Source: Gnetum montanum (lineage: Eukaryota > Streptophyta > Gnetopsida > Gnetales > Gnetaceae). Taken from it: a DNA stretch of 64,000 bases. Where the stretch lies: contig MNCI01036132.1 in NCBI GenBank assembly GCA_015680685.1, forward strand, positions 383,694 through 447,693, given 5' to 3'. The notes beneath the pieces are model-generated. The model did no database searches, was not told the DNA's origin, and saw nothing but the letters and a program-made list of their open reading frames with translations. Made by a program: the position numbers and the translations under genes. Below are positions 14,501-26,500 of this stretch, piece by piece. Within the stretch, counting starts at the first letter, position 1. Each line of letters begins with the position of its first letter.

Positions 14501-17500
14501 AAGAATTTCAACAAGTTGCCACATTTGTGGACACTAAAAGACACTTGGCAGTTTTCAAAAACATTCATGCCCAAGAATGGGCAACCTGTCATTGTGTCAA
14601 GCTCCCTAGATGTCTACAGCCTTTGGGCCCAAGTATTGGATAGGAGAGGGCTCTTAAATTTTGAATGTTGCTTTGATCTTTGTCGTCTTTTGTATTTAGT
14701 CCAACATTGACTCTATCCCACTGAAATGGGGAATTTTGCTATGAATGAACTTTAGGTTGTGGTGCATCTATGGATGAGTGGATGTGATGTCTCTGCTATT
14801 TCTATTTTTCAGGAGGAAGGGTGTTTTCTCCCCTTGGAGAGGGGGATGAGGGGGTCTTTACCCCCATATCTAGGCAGGAAAACGGGGAGTGCGTAGAGGA
14901 GGAGGAGCATAATTTGCTTGTGGAGCTTCAGAATTTAGTTGAAGAAGAAGAACATTATTGGAAGGAAAGATCTAAAGTGCGATGGCTTAAGGAGAGAGAT
15001 AGGAATACCTAGTTCTTTTTTGCTACAGCTAAAGCAAACAGTTAGAGCAAGAAAATTAACAATCTTTTCCGAGGGCAAACTTGCTTATATGAGTCTAAAG
15101 ACATTGCGCAAGAGATGCAAAATTATTGGGCGAAGGTTTGGGCTAGGGGAGATTCCTTCTGTCCCTTTAGATCTGACAAGTCATTAATGATGTTGACAAT
15201 GCCTCCATATTGCCCCTATTTCCATTATGGAGGTTTCCCTTGCTATGTGCTCTCTCAAGGCTGCTAGAACTATTGGCCCTGATGGCTGGCCCATTGAATT
15301 CTTTCGGGAGTTTTTAGATGTTTTGGTGACAAAACTTGCTGGATGCCTTCAATCCAATGTTAAAATGGGGGCAAGTTTGATAGGAGATCAATTGCTTCTA
15401 GATTGTCTGGTTGCCCAAGGTTCTGAAACCAACATTGTTGGCCCATTAGAGACTGATTGGTGTCTATAACACCTTGTTGAGAATTTTCAAAAATATTCTG
15501 GTTCGTTGTCTTCAGCCTTTGATGCCAACCCTGGTTAGCCCTCACTAGGTGAGATTTTTGAAAGGTAGGTTTATTCAAGACCAAGTTATCTTATTATAAG
15601 AAGTTATGCACTCCATCCAATGGGTCAAGTTTTTTTTTTTTTTCGAGAAAGAGGTCGGGATTATATTAAAAGAGACAAAGTATGTTACAAAGATTACATG
15701 CAATTACAAGCGGTGGGCCATACGGGAAGGTCCAACCGAGAGGGGAGGCCCCCCGAACCACAGAAACTGCGATCTAGATGGTCAAAACAGAGAAAAGCCA
15801 AAACCCACCGGGGGGGGGGGGGGGGAACCCCCCCACCCAAACGGGGGGGGGGGGGGGGGGGCCCCCCAAGACCCCCCAGGGGGGGGGGGGGGGCACCCCC
15901 CCGACAACCCAAAAACCCGTAAAGCCGACCGGGGGGGGGGAACCCCCCCCAGCAGAGGACCACCCCTTACGGGTGTGTCGGTAGCCGTCGACAGGCGCAG
16001 TTGGGGCGCTCCAGCTCATGGAGGATATCGAGAGTGTTTCGGTGATCCTCCGTATCTACGAAATTGGCCGCCTGCTGGAGGCCCTGCATAAGCGACTCCC
16101 GTCTACCCCTGTCCCCCTGCAAAGCCCCCGCATCAGGGTGGTACTGCGCCGAGGTCCGGCGGATGTGCCGTCTGAGCTCCTGAGCTCTCACAGTTAATGC
16201 CCAGAATAAAGTATGGGCATCGCCCCTCCCGCAGCCATTGTTGGGCATTATGCCCGTGGGCGTGGTCAAGCTGTCTCTGCCGTTGGGCCTCCTCCTCCTG
16301 AAGGCGCTCCTGCGCCGCCCGCTCCTCCCGCTCGCGCCGTCTTTGGTCCGCCGCCTCCTACGTTAGCTCTTCCTGAACCTGGGCCCTGATTTCGTCGATG
16401 AGGCGGGCTTGGGCAGCCTCAGCAAGGAGCTCCTGCTGTCTGACCCGCTCCTACTCGCGCTCCGTGACCTGGGCCTCAATGTTGGCCCGGGCCTGCGCGA
16501 GGGCCTCGTTCCACTTGGCCTCCCACTCTTCCCGCACTTCGCCCGCCGCCCGTTGCATAGCTTGCTGAAGTTCCTCATCCTAGTTCCTTCGGTCAGACGT
16601 TTCCGGCGAGGGGGAAATCGAACTATCAGAACGTTTGGGGGAGCGCCTCATTCGCGTAGTCCTCTGCCCCCGCCGAACATGGGAACCCCAACGGGGCCAA
16701 TTACTCCCCAGCCCAGGCACCGCCTCAGCCAGCGGCCTAGCCGAGGGGGAGCACTCCGATGAGACCCCCCGCGGGGGGGGGGGCGGGGGGCGCAGAGGAC
16801 GAGGGGGGCAGCCCCCCTCCCCCCGCCCCCCGCCAGAGCGCCAGAATCAGGCCAGAGTGGCGGCCGCGGCATTTGAGCTTAAGGGTCTCCTTAAAGAAGC
16901 GGGGGAGGTTGACCGGGCTACCCAACCTGAGACAACGCAGGAAGGCAAAGTGAAGGCCCTGTAACTTGGAAGCGTTGCCAGATTGGACGAAGAAGCGTTC
17001 AATCAAATCGGTTCCCTGGGCCCATAAGCGCGGTAGAGAAGATCTGGGGACCTGGCGGCTCTGAGTCCGGGGGATGGGCCCATCAAAGAACAGCTTCGTG
17101 TCCTGGAGGCCACGGGTAGAGGGCAAGAGGATTTCCCCAGCGATCGAGGCCCCCAGACAGCTGGCAATCGAGGATTCTGTGACCTAGATTTCGCGCCCGT
17201 GGAAGAAGGTACGGTCGTTGACCCAGTTGGATAAAAACACGTCATCTGCCAGATCAGGGTCCCCGACCAGCCGCTGTAGAGGCTCTGACCAGCCGCACTG
17301 GATCACCAACTGCCAAAGCACCTCGTCCACCTAGAACGTGGCGCAGTCCGGCTTGAAAGTGGGCATAGTTCCCATGGTTACCTCGATTTCTTTCCAGGCC
17401 GCGACAGCTTGGGAGACCAAGCGCTACGGAGGGGGGTGTTGCTGCTGTTGGAAGACAGCGTTGTTCCGTGCCTTCCACGCGACCCATAAAAGTAGCGTGG

Positions 17501-17523
17501 CTTGGGAGTCGCCCGTGAGGCGT

Positions 17524-17559
<36 letters not shown>

Positions 17560-20500
17560 TAGACGCCGCGCGCCATGTGGCGTGCATGCAAGGGCACTCC
17601 TCCGCGAAGTGCTACGTCGTTTCCGCATCGGCATCGCATGCAGGACACGTAGCAGTGCTTAGGATCCCGCGCCGATGCAGCAGGGCCCGTACCGGCAGCG
17701 CATCGTTCTGGAGAAGCCACAGGAAGAATTTAATTTTTTCAGGCAGGCGTCCCTGCCATATCTGCCGCCAGTCGTCCAACCGAGGGTACTTGGCCGCCAG
17801 GAGGGCCCGCGGCTCGAGGCTCCCCCAACCCAAGGTCTACATTGTGCATGCGTGCTGGCAGAGCCCTTGCCAAGGCCTCGAATCTCGCGCCCCCGAGACC
17901 CACGGCAGATATTTGGCTTTCATGATGCGGACCCACGGGATCGGTTCTCCCTGGTGGCGTGAAAACCGAAGCAGTAACCGTTGTTGTCCGAGCATCAACT
18001 CGTCCTCGAAAGATGTGATACCCAAGCCCCCTGCACTTCGAGGGCGTGCTACTCGCTCCCAACAGACCAGATGAATTCTGCGCCCCCCCTTGCCCCCCTC
18101 CCAAACGAAGGTATGGACAAGAGTATTAACCGCAGAGATGACCGCGTTCGGAGGGGTGGCCACGGTTGCCACGAACCGTGCGATTGCCGTGAGGATTCCA
18201 GTGGCCACCAACAGACGCCCTTTGCGACTAAGGAATCTGTTCGCCCAGTGGCTCATTCTTCTCTCGATTTTTTCAAGCAGCGGGCCCCACGCTGTGGTCC
18301 GTCCCCATCTGAAGAGGGGGATGCCCAGATATGTGTCGCTGTACGTGCCTGGCAGGATATTCAGGATGGGTCAAGTTCTTCAGTAGGTGCATTAAGCTAG
18401 ATATTGCCGAAGTGTATGATACAGTCCAATGGAACACCTTTCCAGATGTCATGCTTAGGAAAGGGGTTCACCCGCAATTTGTAGATCTTTGCATTAACCT
18501 TCAAAAGACACACCTATTTCTTTGATTTGTTTGGATGTCTTTTAGGGTTTTCCTCCCCGACTAGAGGGTTAGGTCAAGGTGATCCTTTTATCTCCTTACC
18601 TTTTTATTATCATCATGGATACCATGAAATCTTATTGTAGCGAGTAGGGGGTTAGATGGCTGAATGTTGAAGGTACTACTTGCATCATAGAGCACTACAT
18701 CAAGGATACTATCCTTGTGACTTGGGCTGTTGTGCCTTAGGCCTTCACAATCAATTTAGCGTTGGATTGCATGGCTTAGGAAATTGGTCTACAATCTAAT
18801 TGAGGGAAGTCAGTTGTGCATTTCTTCCATACTGAAGAACCCATTTGGCGGCAGGTGTGTCAGGCCCTTGGGATCTTGCTAGGTACAAGGAATGATTCTT
18901 ATTTGGGTATTCCTATGTTTTCTTGGTATAGATTGTCAACTTGGGCTTGCCTGATCCAATGCCTCTAGTCCCAAGTGGGGCATTGGATTACTAGATTCTT
19001 GACATGTGTTGTTAGCAATCTCTTGCTATGTGGTTTTTGTTGCTACCCCATGTGTGGGGGTGATCAATAAAATCAACCAGATCATTAGAAATTTTCTCTG
19101 GTTTGGGGTCAAAGGAGGTAATCGGCTCACCTGGTTTGTTGGGACATGGTGGTCAAACCCAAGCATGTAGGGGGGCTCGGCGTGTTAAAATTTGAAGATG
19201 TCCTTATGGGATACTAGAATGTCATTAATTGACTTGTGTAGGACCATGGAAGCAGACCACAATGGGCACACATTATGACTACCAAGTATATACCTTGGGT
19301 GGCGACATTTGGGAACTCGTATATCTAGAGGAAAATTTGCGCCCATGTGGATACACTTGTACAAAGGGGGATGATGGGGCTACAACTAAGAGAAATGCTC
19401 AAATTCAAATATCTTGCAGAAGGTAGCTTGTGGTGCATGTGGGATGGTTGCCTGGAAAACTTAAATGTTTTGCTTGGTTCTTAATTCATGGCTCATTGCC
19501 AGTTCAGATAGGGCTCAAGGCACAAGGGGTAATTAATATTGACAGCTGTTCCATTTGTGACACATGCAAGGAGTTGTGTCCCACCTCTTCCTGCATTGTC
19601 CGTATGTTGTTGCTGTGTGGGCAGTTGCAGGTATTCGTCCTTCTTTGTAAGCTTATGGTGACTCCTTTGGTACGATGGTGTCGTGGAATATTTGGAAGGC
19701 TAGAAACACAAAGATCTTCAGAGCTACGCTGCTTACCTCCATAGCATGTACAACCTTCCTTGCACACAGATTGTAGGCTGAAGCCACTGTGGCCATGGGT
19801 TGTCACTCCAACATACGAACTTGAGGCAGAGGAGTTTAACTAGAATCAGGAGTTGTGGGAGATTGTCATGTGGAGGGGGTGGGCCGACCTCTTACCGCGG
19901 TTCATGGGTGAACCAGAACTACTAGATGCGAGCTTCTACAAGCAATGGTGGGGGGACTCCATGGCTTTTCATGGAGTTTGCATCAATCTGACTGAGGCTA
20001 CTTTTGCAGACTTCCTAGGGGTGCTGACAATGGGTGAGGTCGGGCTACCAACAAGGCAGGGATTGCAAGATGCTGACGGCTTCTTCCCTGGCCCCATTCC
20101 AAAAATTGCTAGTGGGCAGGTCCTGCGGTCAACGTTGCCTCCTATAGTTACAATGGAGAGAGTTACAATAGTTAAGGTTTGTTTTTCATTGGACAATTAG
20201 CCAATATTTTCCTTTACTTTCAGATATCTAAAATTGGGCAAACAAAGTGTGAAAGTAGGGCCTAAATTTTTAGCAATCAAATATGTGTTTAGGGGAGACT
20301 GAGGACTTAAAAATAAATCTAAGATTATAATCAACATAGCTCATGAGAGTTGGGATTTAACAAGGTTATGTTTTGTTTTGTTGTGTTTCTTTCTTTTCAC
20401 CTCTCAGCCTAAGGTATCTTTCAGGATCTACAATATGAGTAATTGGGAGATAATCTTGGGAAAAGATTACCAGACAATAATAATAATAATTACAGTAATA

Positions 20501-23500
20501 GTCCCCGGTTTTCTCAAATTTTCAGGCTAAAATGGAGAATAGAAAATCTGTAAATTCCTGTTTTCAAAAAAAAAAAAGAAAAAAAAGAAAAAGAAGAAAA
20601 AAGATAAAAGAGAAACAAAGGTGGATTCTATGTGTGATGGTTGTCATTTATATTTTTACCATTATCTAAGAAATCAGAAACAGTAAATGCTAGACAATAA
20701 CAAATAGAAAGAAAAGAATGGTAGTCTCTATACTATTATTGTTAAAAGAATCAAAATTCTGATTTTTATGAAGCAGAAAATAAACAAAATTTCATGTGCT
20801 TATGTGCAATATGAAAAGGAGAAACAACAATAAAATCTGATATACACTAAGTTTGAACACCATGATGGATTAACATGGTTCTGAACTTTGACATCTTCAT
20901 TAATAGATTTTCCAGCCTCTCATGCTTTCACATTAAGAGAAATGTAGGCTTGAACAAAGAACCATTTGACAATGATTTGGGGCCACTAGGTAGATGGATT
21001 GCCCGTATAAATATATAGTTAAGTTTGTTATGGCTGTATCAAGTTATCATCAATGAGCATTGTAATCTTTGAACTTTAAAATTCTAGGAAAATAGTTACA
21101 AAACTGAAAAAGAAAACAATTTTCCGCTTATCTGAATGCTTCTTGAGTGTCTAGAAAGAAACAGCAGTATGTGAAATCAGATAAAATAAATTTGTGCTTG
21201 CTCCATTAATGGTTTAAAATTTAATATACACAAATACCGTCAAGATGTCAGGTATCTTGAATAGTGTGTAAAATAATAAATTCATTGCGATCTCTATTGC
21301 CTCGGATCTTTATTTGTTTCATTTTCTTGGATCCTTCTGTACGGCATGCTTGGGGTTTCGATGGGTACCACCTTCTTTATAGGTTTTGAGGTTCTTTCAA
21401 TAAACTTAAATAATTTGGAAAATACACATTATGTGATTTTATTATCTTGCACCTACATTAGTCTTTACTTGATTTTCTATTTTCTTTAACAGCTTGGTGT
21501 TGATTTTAGACTTTTTATGTATATTTTGATAGTCTTGTGATTGACTAACAAGAGAATGAACTTCAGGCCAAAGATGCATGGCAATTAATATGGAATGCTT
21601 TATTACACTGGGTACCTGTGTACATAAAAGTCAATACGATGGTAAGATATTGCAAATGCTTGTAATGTTTTATGTTCATTGATAATTTCCCAAGCATTAA
21701 TTTCTGTAGTACATTATTAGAAACCACATCCATTTTGGAATCATGTATATTTTTTAAATTTGTCATATATCTAGAGGACATTGTTATTATAAGACATTGT
21801 CATGTATATATCACACTAATTTCTTCATTGAATTTTGTAATTTGATATGCATAATCCTTTGATAGAATTTTCTGGGATCAAAATACTTCAACAATTTTCA
21901 ACCTTTACACTTTTAAACTTAGATTCATTATTAAGGAAAAGATAAAAAACAGCAATTGTATGGTTACTGTACTCTCTATGCTTCTGTTTGAATCTTTTCT
22001 ATGTTGTACTTTTTGTTTTGTTTTACACCATTTATAACTTTTTATTCACTTATTTCAACTATGGATTGCAGTTGGAAGCTTCTTTTTGGCTTCTTGGCAA
22101 TATGATATGCGAGGTATTGTCAGTTAACTATATTTCCTTGTTTTTATTTTGAGCTGAGGCTTGTAAATTAGGGGTTTTAATCAAAGTACTAGATGATTTG
22201 ACCTTCTATATGCCATTTCATGTTTCACTTTGAAATTGTTAACTTCATTCGTATTTTTAGAACGTGCAGCCTCTTTACAGCCTAACTCCAGAGTTTTGGA
22301 ACCTACGAGCATTTACAGATTCACCATCAGGGTAATTGACCCTTCTGGAGCTGTACACTGGAATTTCGTATGATTAATTTCATTGTTAATTTCAGTGCTA
22401 AATCACTAATTATATCTGTGGTCTCTATCAACTTGAAATCTTTTTTTCCATCCCTTTAATCAATTTGTAGCTTTGTGCTTATACTTTCAAGGAATTGCAT
22501 GATGCGGTGTGATATCGTTGATGTCAATTTGCTTGTTTCAGCATCACTATGTGCAGGATATATAGTTAGTATTGTTGCTTTCTAACAATGTTGTTAAAGG
22601 GAATATCAATAACTTTTCAGACTGTTCTTCTTCCTATCTGAACTAAAATTTAGAGGACATTAAGAAGAATATGAATAAAATCTCTCTATTACAGTCGTCG
22701 GTATATTGAAAGAAAATATTTTCATTATTTTAGGGTGTCAATTTGTCCGCTTGTATCCTTATCTTTAAAATGCATGTTTGTAATTTCATAGTATCATATT
22801 CTCTAAAATATTTTTATTTACTTAATTGCCAGGACCACCCTGCGTTTTGTTGCCTCCTATCTTACTAGTCCAAGATGCCAGGTATGGTTGATGAATTTTT
22901 TTGGTTGTAAATTCATTTTCATATGGGTATTATTTTATATTCGCTTGACAATGTGATATAAATTTACTTTTATTTTCAGATTATACATCAAAGGAAAAGC
23001 ATGTTGAAGGGTATTTTAAGCAATTTGGACTTAATGGTATGTTTTACCCTTTAATGCTGAGTTGTATGTTACTTTTCTAATGTTGATTCTAAGAAGAGTG
23101 ACATGGAAGGTGTGCAGTTAGCTGTTGCGGTTGCTAATCTTTCTTAGGGTCATTGTAAATTGTTCACTCATCATTATCATCATCATCTTAGCCTTGTCCC
23201 AAGAAAGTGGGGTTAACTACATGGGTTCTCTTCCATCATTACCTCTATGAAGAGTTAGATCCTTTTCTATTTGCAATTTTATTTCAATCATCTTTAATTA
23301 TTTTTTTCCATGTCCTTTTTGGTCTTCCCTTTTTTAAGTAAATGATGTAGCAACCTTTTTTTATTAGACTTATTAGCCGAAAGGGCCTAGGGAGGGGCCA
23401 AATTTTGTGGGGAGGGCTGGTGGAAAGTAATTTTCGGATGTCTGGCTTTTGTTTTGTTGCTTGCTGATTAAGTGGGTCTCTTCCTCCCCCATCTCAGGGG

Positions 23501-26500
23501 AGGGGTGGAGTACCCTTGCAATCCCCCTTTTGTCTATCTTTTTAGTTTTATTATTAATACAATTACCTGATTGTTTCGCAAAAAAGAAAAAAAGAAAAAA
23601 GACTTATTCGTATTTGTCCATGAAAGTTGTTACTAACTAGTGATATTTCCTTTTGCCATTGTTGGTGACTTGCTTGCAACTAACTTCCAGAACAGGCTTT
23701 TCCTCCATGGAGCATGGTTTAAGCTTGTGTTTTGAGTTTTGGCTGGTTTTGGGTGGAGCATGGTCAAATTGGCTGTCCAATTTATTCTATGAGTGGCTGC
23801 CTTAAAGTGCTAGTTTCTGAATTTTGACTATTGTCAGGCTTCCATTAGAGCAATGCTTAACAGGTTGCTTTGCCTTCAGAAGGCATGGTGTTAAATGTGA
23901 TGGGAATAAAATGTTGTTAGTAATTTTTTGAGAAAAGGTCAGGCAAAATTATATTAAAATAAGATATGTACAAAGGGGGACTTTCATCAAACAACAGAAG
24001 ACCAGATGGGGGAAATCTTCCCCCATCTCCAAAAATTCCCATAACAGATTGTGTTCCCCCCAAACTGACCCAGAGCACTCAAACAATGCAAATAGAAATT
24101 TCACAATAATATAAAACAAATGGTTTGATAACCCTACACACCGAAACCACCAAAGAAGTGACTATGGGGCAAATAAGCCCCCACCAGCCCATCCTCCATT
24201 CCATCCATGACTCTATGCTAGAGTCATCTTGATAGTTGTGGACATGGACATCTTGCCCGTTCCTGGGCATGAATAGTATCTAACATTGCTCGGTGTTGTT
24301 CTTGTCCATGAAAGTAGCAACTTGCTAAAACTCCTTCGTAGCATTAGCCTTATGTGCACGCTTTGTCGTTGTACTTTTTCCATTTGTGTGCAACTTTGTT
24401 TTAGTTCGCCAACTGTGTCTGCAGAGTGCCCCCCAAGGTGCGTCACAACAAATGTTTATAATTTTGTATGGACATTTATCTGACTGTAGCCACATTTGAA
24501 CCTTGCTCTTGTGTGCATGATCAATCTGCTATTGGAGTTCCTCCACTTCCTTCTGCTCTTGCTCCTGCTCCTAATGCTTCGCATTATGTTGCTCAACAAG
24601 CAACAACTTGGTCCTCACTTGCTCCCTTAGAGAATCTTTGAGAGTAGCCCTTAGGGTTGACTCTTTCAAATCCCAAGTGCATTGAAACTTCTTTTCTCAT
24701 TCTAGTCATTGCTGCTCCACTGCGCTTAACTGACTTTCAAACTCTTGCTCTTGAGCTGTCCACTTAGCCTCCCAAATGTGCTGCTTCGCCCTCCAAGCCT
24801 GCTCCTCGGCCTCCTTCACCACCTTGGCTTTTGACACAACTTTGGTTGCCCATGTTGTCTCCACCTCTATCTCTAGCATTGCCTTTTTCACCTCAAGGTG
24901 CTTGATTTGAACCTGGGCTGCCTCAAGCTCATCTTGAATCACCCTCGCCAACTCTGGCGTTGGCTTAGTTGACCTTGCCCCAAACACTTTTGTATCCCAG
25001 GTAGACGTAGACCACCCCTTCCCCCCACCACCACCACCACCACCACCCCACCCCCCAAAATCCTCAATCCAACTATGCCCTGCCTATTGTAAACAATATG
25101 TGGCCCTAGCCTTGGGGGTCTTGGCACAGTTAGAACCGCAGACCTCCAAAGAGAAAGAATTCAACTAGAGTGGTGTCCTTGAGGTTGTAGTTGTAACGCC
25201 GCTAGAAAAAACATAGGCAAGTTAACACATCGACCAAATTTCAAACACTTCAAAACGACGTCATGGATTGCTTGTAGTTTTGAAGCATTGCCAGATTGGA
25301 CAAAGTAATGGTCCACCACTTCTATTGCCTCCTGCCAAGTCCGCTGTAGCATCGAGCAAGAATTCCAAGACTGCCAAGTTGGCAGTCTTGCCTCATTGGC
25401 AGTCCAACTTGGCAGTCCTGCCTCAGTAAAGAAAACCTGTGCGTCTTGGAAATGTTGGCCGTGAGGAAGAATAATCTCCCTTGAAGTTGGAATTCCTATA
25501 CAACCAGCCAATGCCTCCTTTGTCAATGGAATGTGGGTCACCCTAAACGTTGTTGTGGTTCCATGTCCTTTTGACTTTTTTGTTTTTCTTTGTTTGGTCC
25601 TACGGTATGTGGGGTGCTTTTGGGAATTTGTTGGCTTAGGATGCTACTTTTGCATTACTCGAGGTGCCCGCGCGGGGGGGGGGGCGGGGGCGGGGGCGGG
25701 GGCGGGGGCAGGGTGTGAGGAGGATATTAGGGGAGCAAAGGGGGGAAATCTCTTCCCAATTTTGAGATTGTACATAACATGTGTATTTTTTTTATTATGA
25801 TTAATACAATGATCTGAACTCTTTCCAAAAGAAAAAAAGAGCAAATTTCTTTATTTTTCAGAAAAAATTTGAGTTCTATTACGCTAACAGCAATATATAG
25901 AATGTACAAGCCAAAACCCCCAAAACAAGGGAGATGGATCTCCCCTCCTTGCAACATACAAAGGATGCCCATCCAAAAACCCTCATGGGGAGCTAGTAGG
26001 AACCCTCCCCCAGGATCGCCCCTAGCCCAAAACCCGTAGAAACGCATCCCCCCATCACACCCTCAACCTAACCCGACTTGCGCAATGGAAAAAACATCAA
26101 AAACAGTAGAAACCATTGCCTTCCCCCAAACAATTACAGCCAATATAGCAACCGAGTACATGGACAAAAGGCATGCTCTTCCGCGTGGGTAGCATCGAGG
26201 ACATCTCTATGCAGCTTTGTATCAACAAAGGCTGTTGCTTTCTGAAAGCATTTGAAAGCCTCCGTCGCCTTACTCCCTTTCTTGTTAGGGTGGAATTCTT
26301 TCCCTTGCCTGTAAATATGTTGCCATAAGGCTGACCACGGGGCATTTCTGCCAATGTTGAGAATGATATAAGGGCACTTGCCCTTCAGTAGCCATGATGA
26401 CACCTTGTCATCATGGGCCTTATCCAGCTGATGTCGAATCTATTGCTATTCCTCTTCTTGGGCCCCGTGCTCAGTTGCCTCCCTTTCTGCAACCTCCCAT

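Larger units (their letters stand above)
11640..14875 (+). mobile_element. JL-4: internally deleted sense LINE, ORF1 joined to C-terminal module
   Basis: Carries ORF1 (11671 to about 13130), then directly the post-zf-RVT globular domain (about 13150-13620), coiled coil (13829-14100) and J domain (14362-14643). The APE endonuclease, RT and zf-RVT (over 3 kb in other copies) are absent. A 3' UTR follows, with a hairpin at 14850-14865. JL-5 RT sequence begins immediately after, so the two may be parts of one rearranged element. It could be a decayed deletion derivative or a non-autonomous form. Confidence 0.7.
15633..18365 (-). mobile_element. JL-6: young antisense LINE inserted in JL-5, 5'-truncated
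   Basis: GC-rich 2.73-kb copy with a perfect 12-bp target-site duplication. Read on the minus strand from 18365 it starts in the RT palm-thumb (near the YLGLP motif) and continues through thumb (HWANRFLSRKGRLLVATGIL), zf-RVT (about 17830-17600), globular domain (17400-16880), Pro/Gly-rich linker (16860-16640), coiled coil (16580-16280), J domain (16218-15967) and 3' UTR with long G/C runs (15960-15800). It ends in ATCCCGACCTCTTTCTC-type sequence plus poly-A (poly-T on this strand). It has a few frame breaks and is clearly recent. Confidence 0.92.
14880..20140 (+). mobile_element. JL-5: sense LINE remnant (RT to C-terminal domain), split by JL-6
   Basis: Two parts, 14880-15632 and 18366-20140, separated by the antisense JL-6. 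The left part carries the RT lead-in (EEEEHYWKERSKVRWLKERD) and RT1/RT2. The right part resumes at RT3 (CIKLDIAEVYDTVQW) and runs through the thumb, zf-RVT (KLKCFAWFLIHGSLPVQIGL, CSICDTC) and the globular domain (WADLLPRFMGEPELLDASFY). It stops near 20140 without coiled coil, J domain or tail. Many stops. Confidence 0.78.
23934..25545 (-). mobile_element. JL-8: antisense LINE 3' part (globular domain, coiled coil, J domain)
   Basis: The left end has antisense poly-T followed by GAGAAAAGGTCAGG. A perfect 10-bp hairpin sits at 24005-24027. On the minus strand: globular domain 25541-25161 (EIILPHGQHFQDAQVFF, then VVDHYFVQSGNASKLQAIHD, then CVNLPMFFLAALQ), coiled coil 24987-24600 (LARVIQDELEAAQVQIKHLE, then QAWRAKQHIWEAKWTAQEQE), degenerate J domain about 24475-24215. 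Truncated at the 5' side by the junction with JL-9. An 18-bp sequence, GACTGCCAAGTTGGCAGT, near 25369 is palindromic and partly repeated at 25400. Confidence 0.82.

Noticed and set aside
15606-16091. Long plus-strand open frames rich in Gly and Pro over the G/C runs
   Set aside because: They are antisense to the JL-6 3' UTR and J domain; the composition comes from homopolymer runs.
16409-16964. Plus-strand GC-rich open frames with Leu/Arg/Pro-rich products
   Set aside because: Shadow frames of the JL-6 coiled coil and linker on the minus strand.
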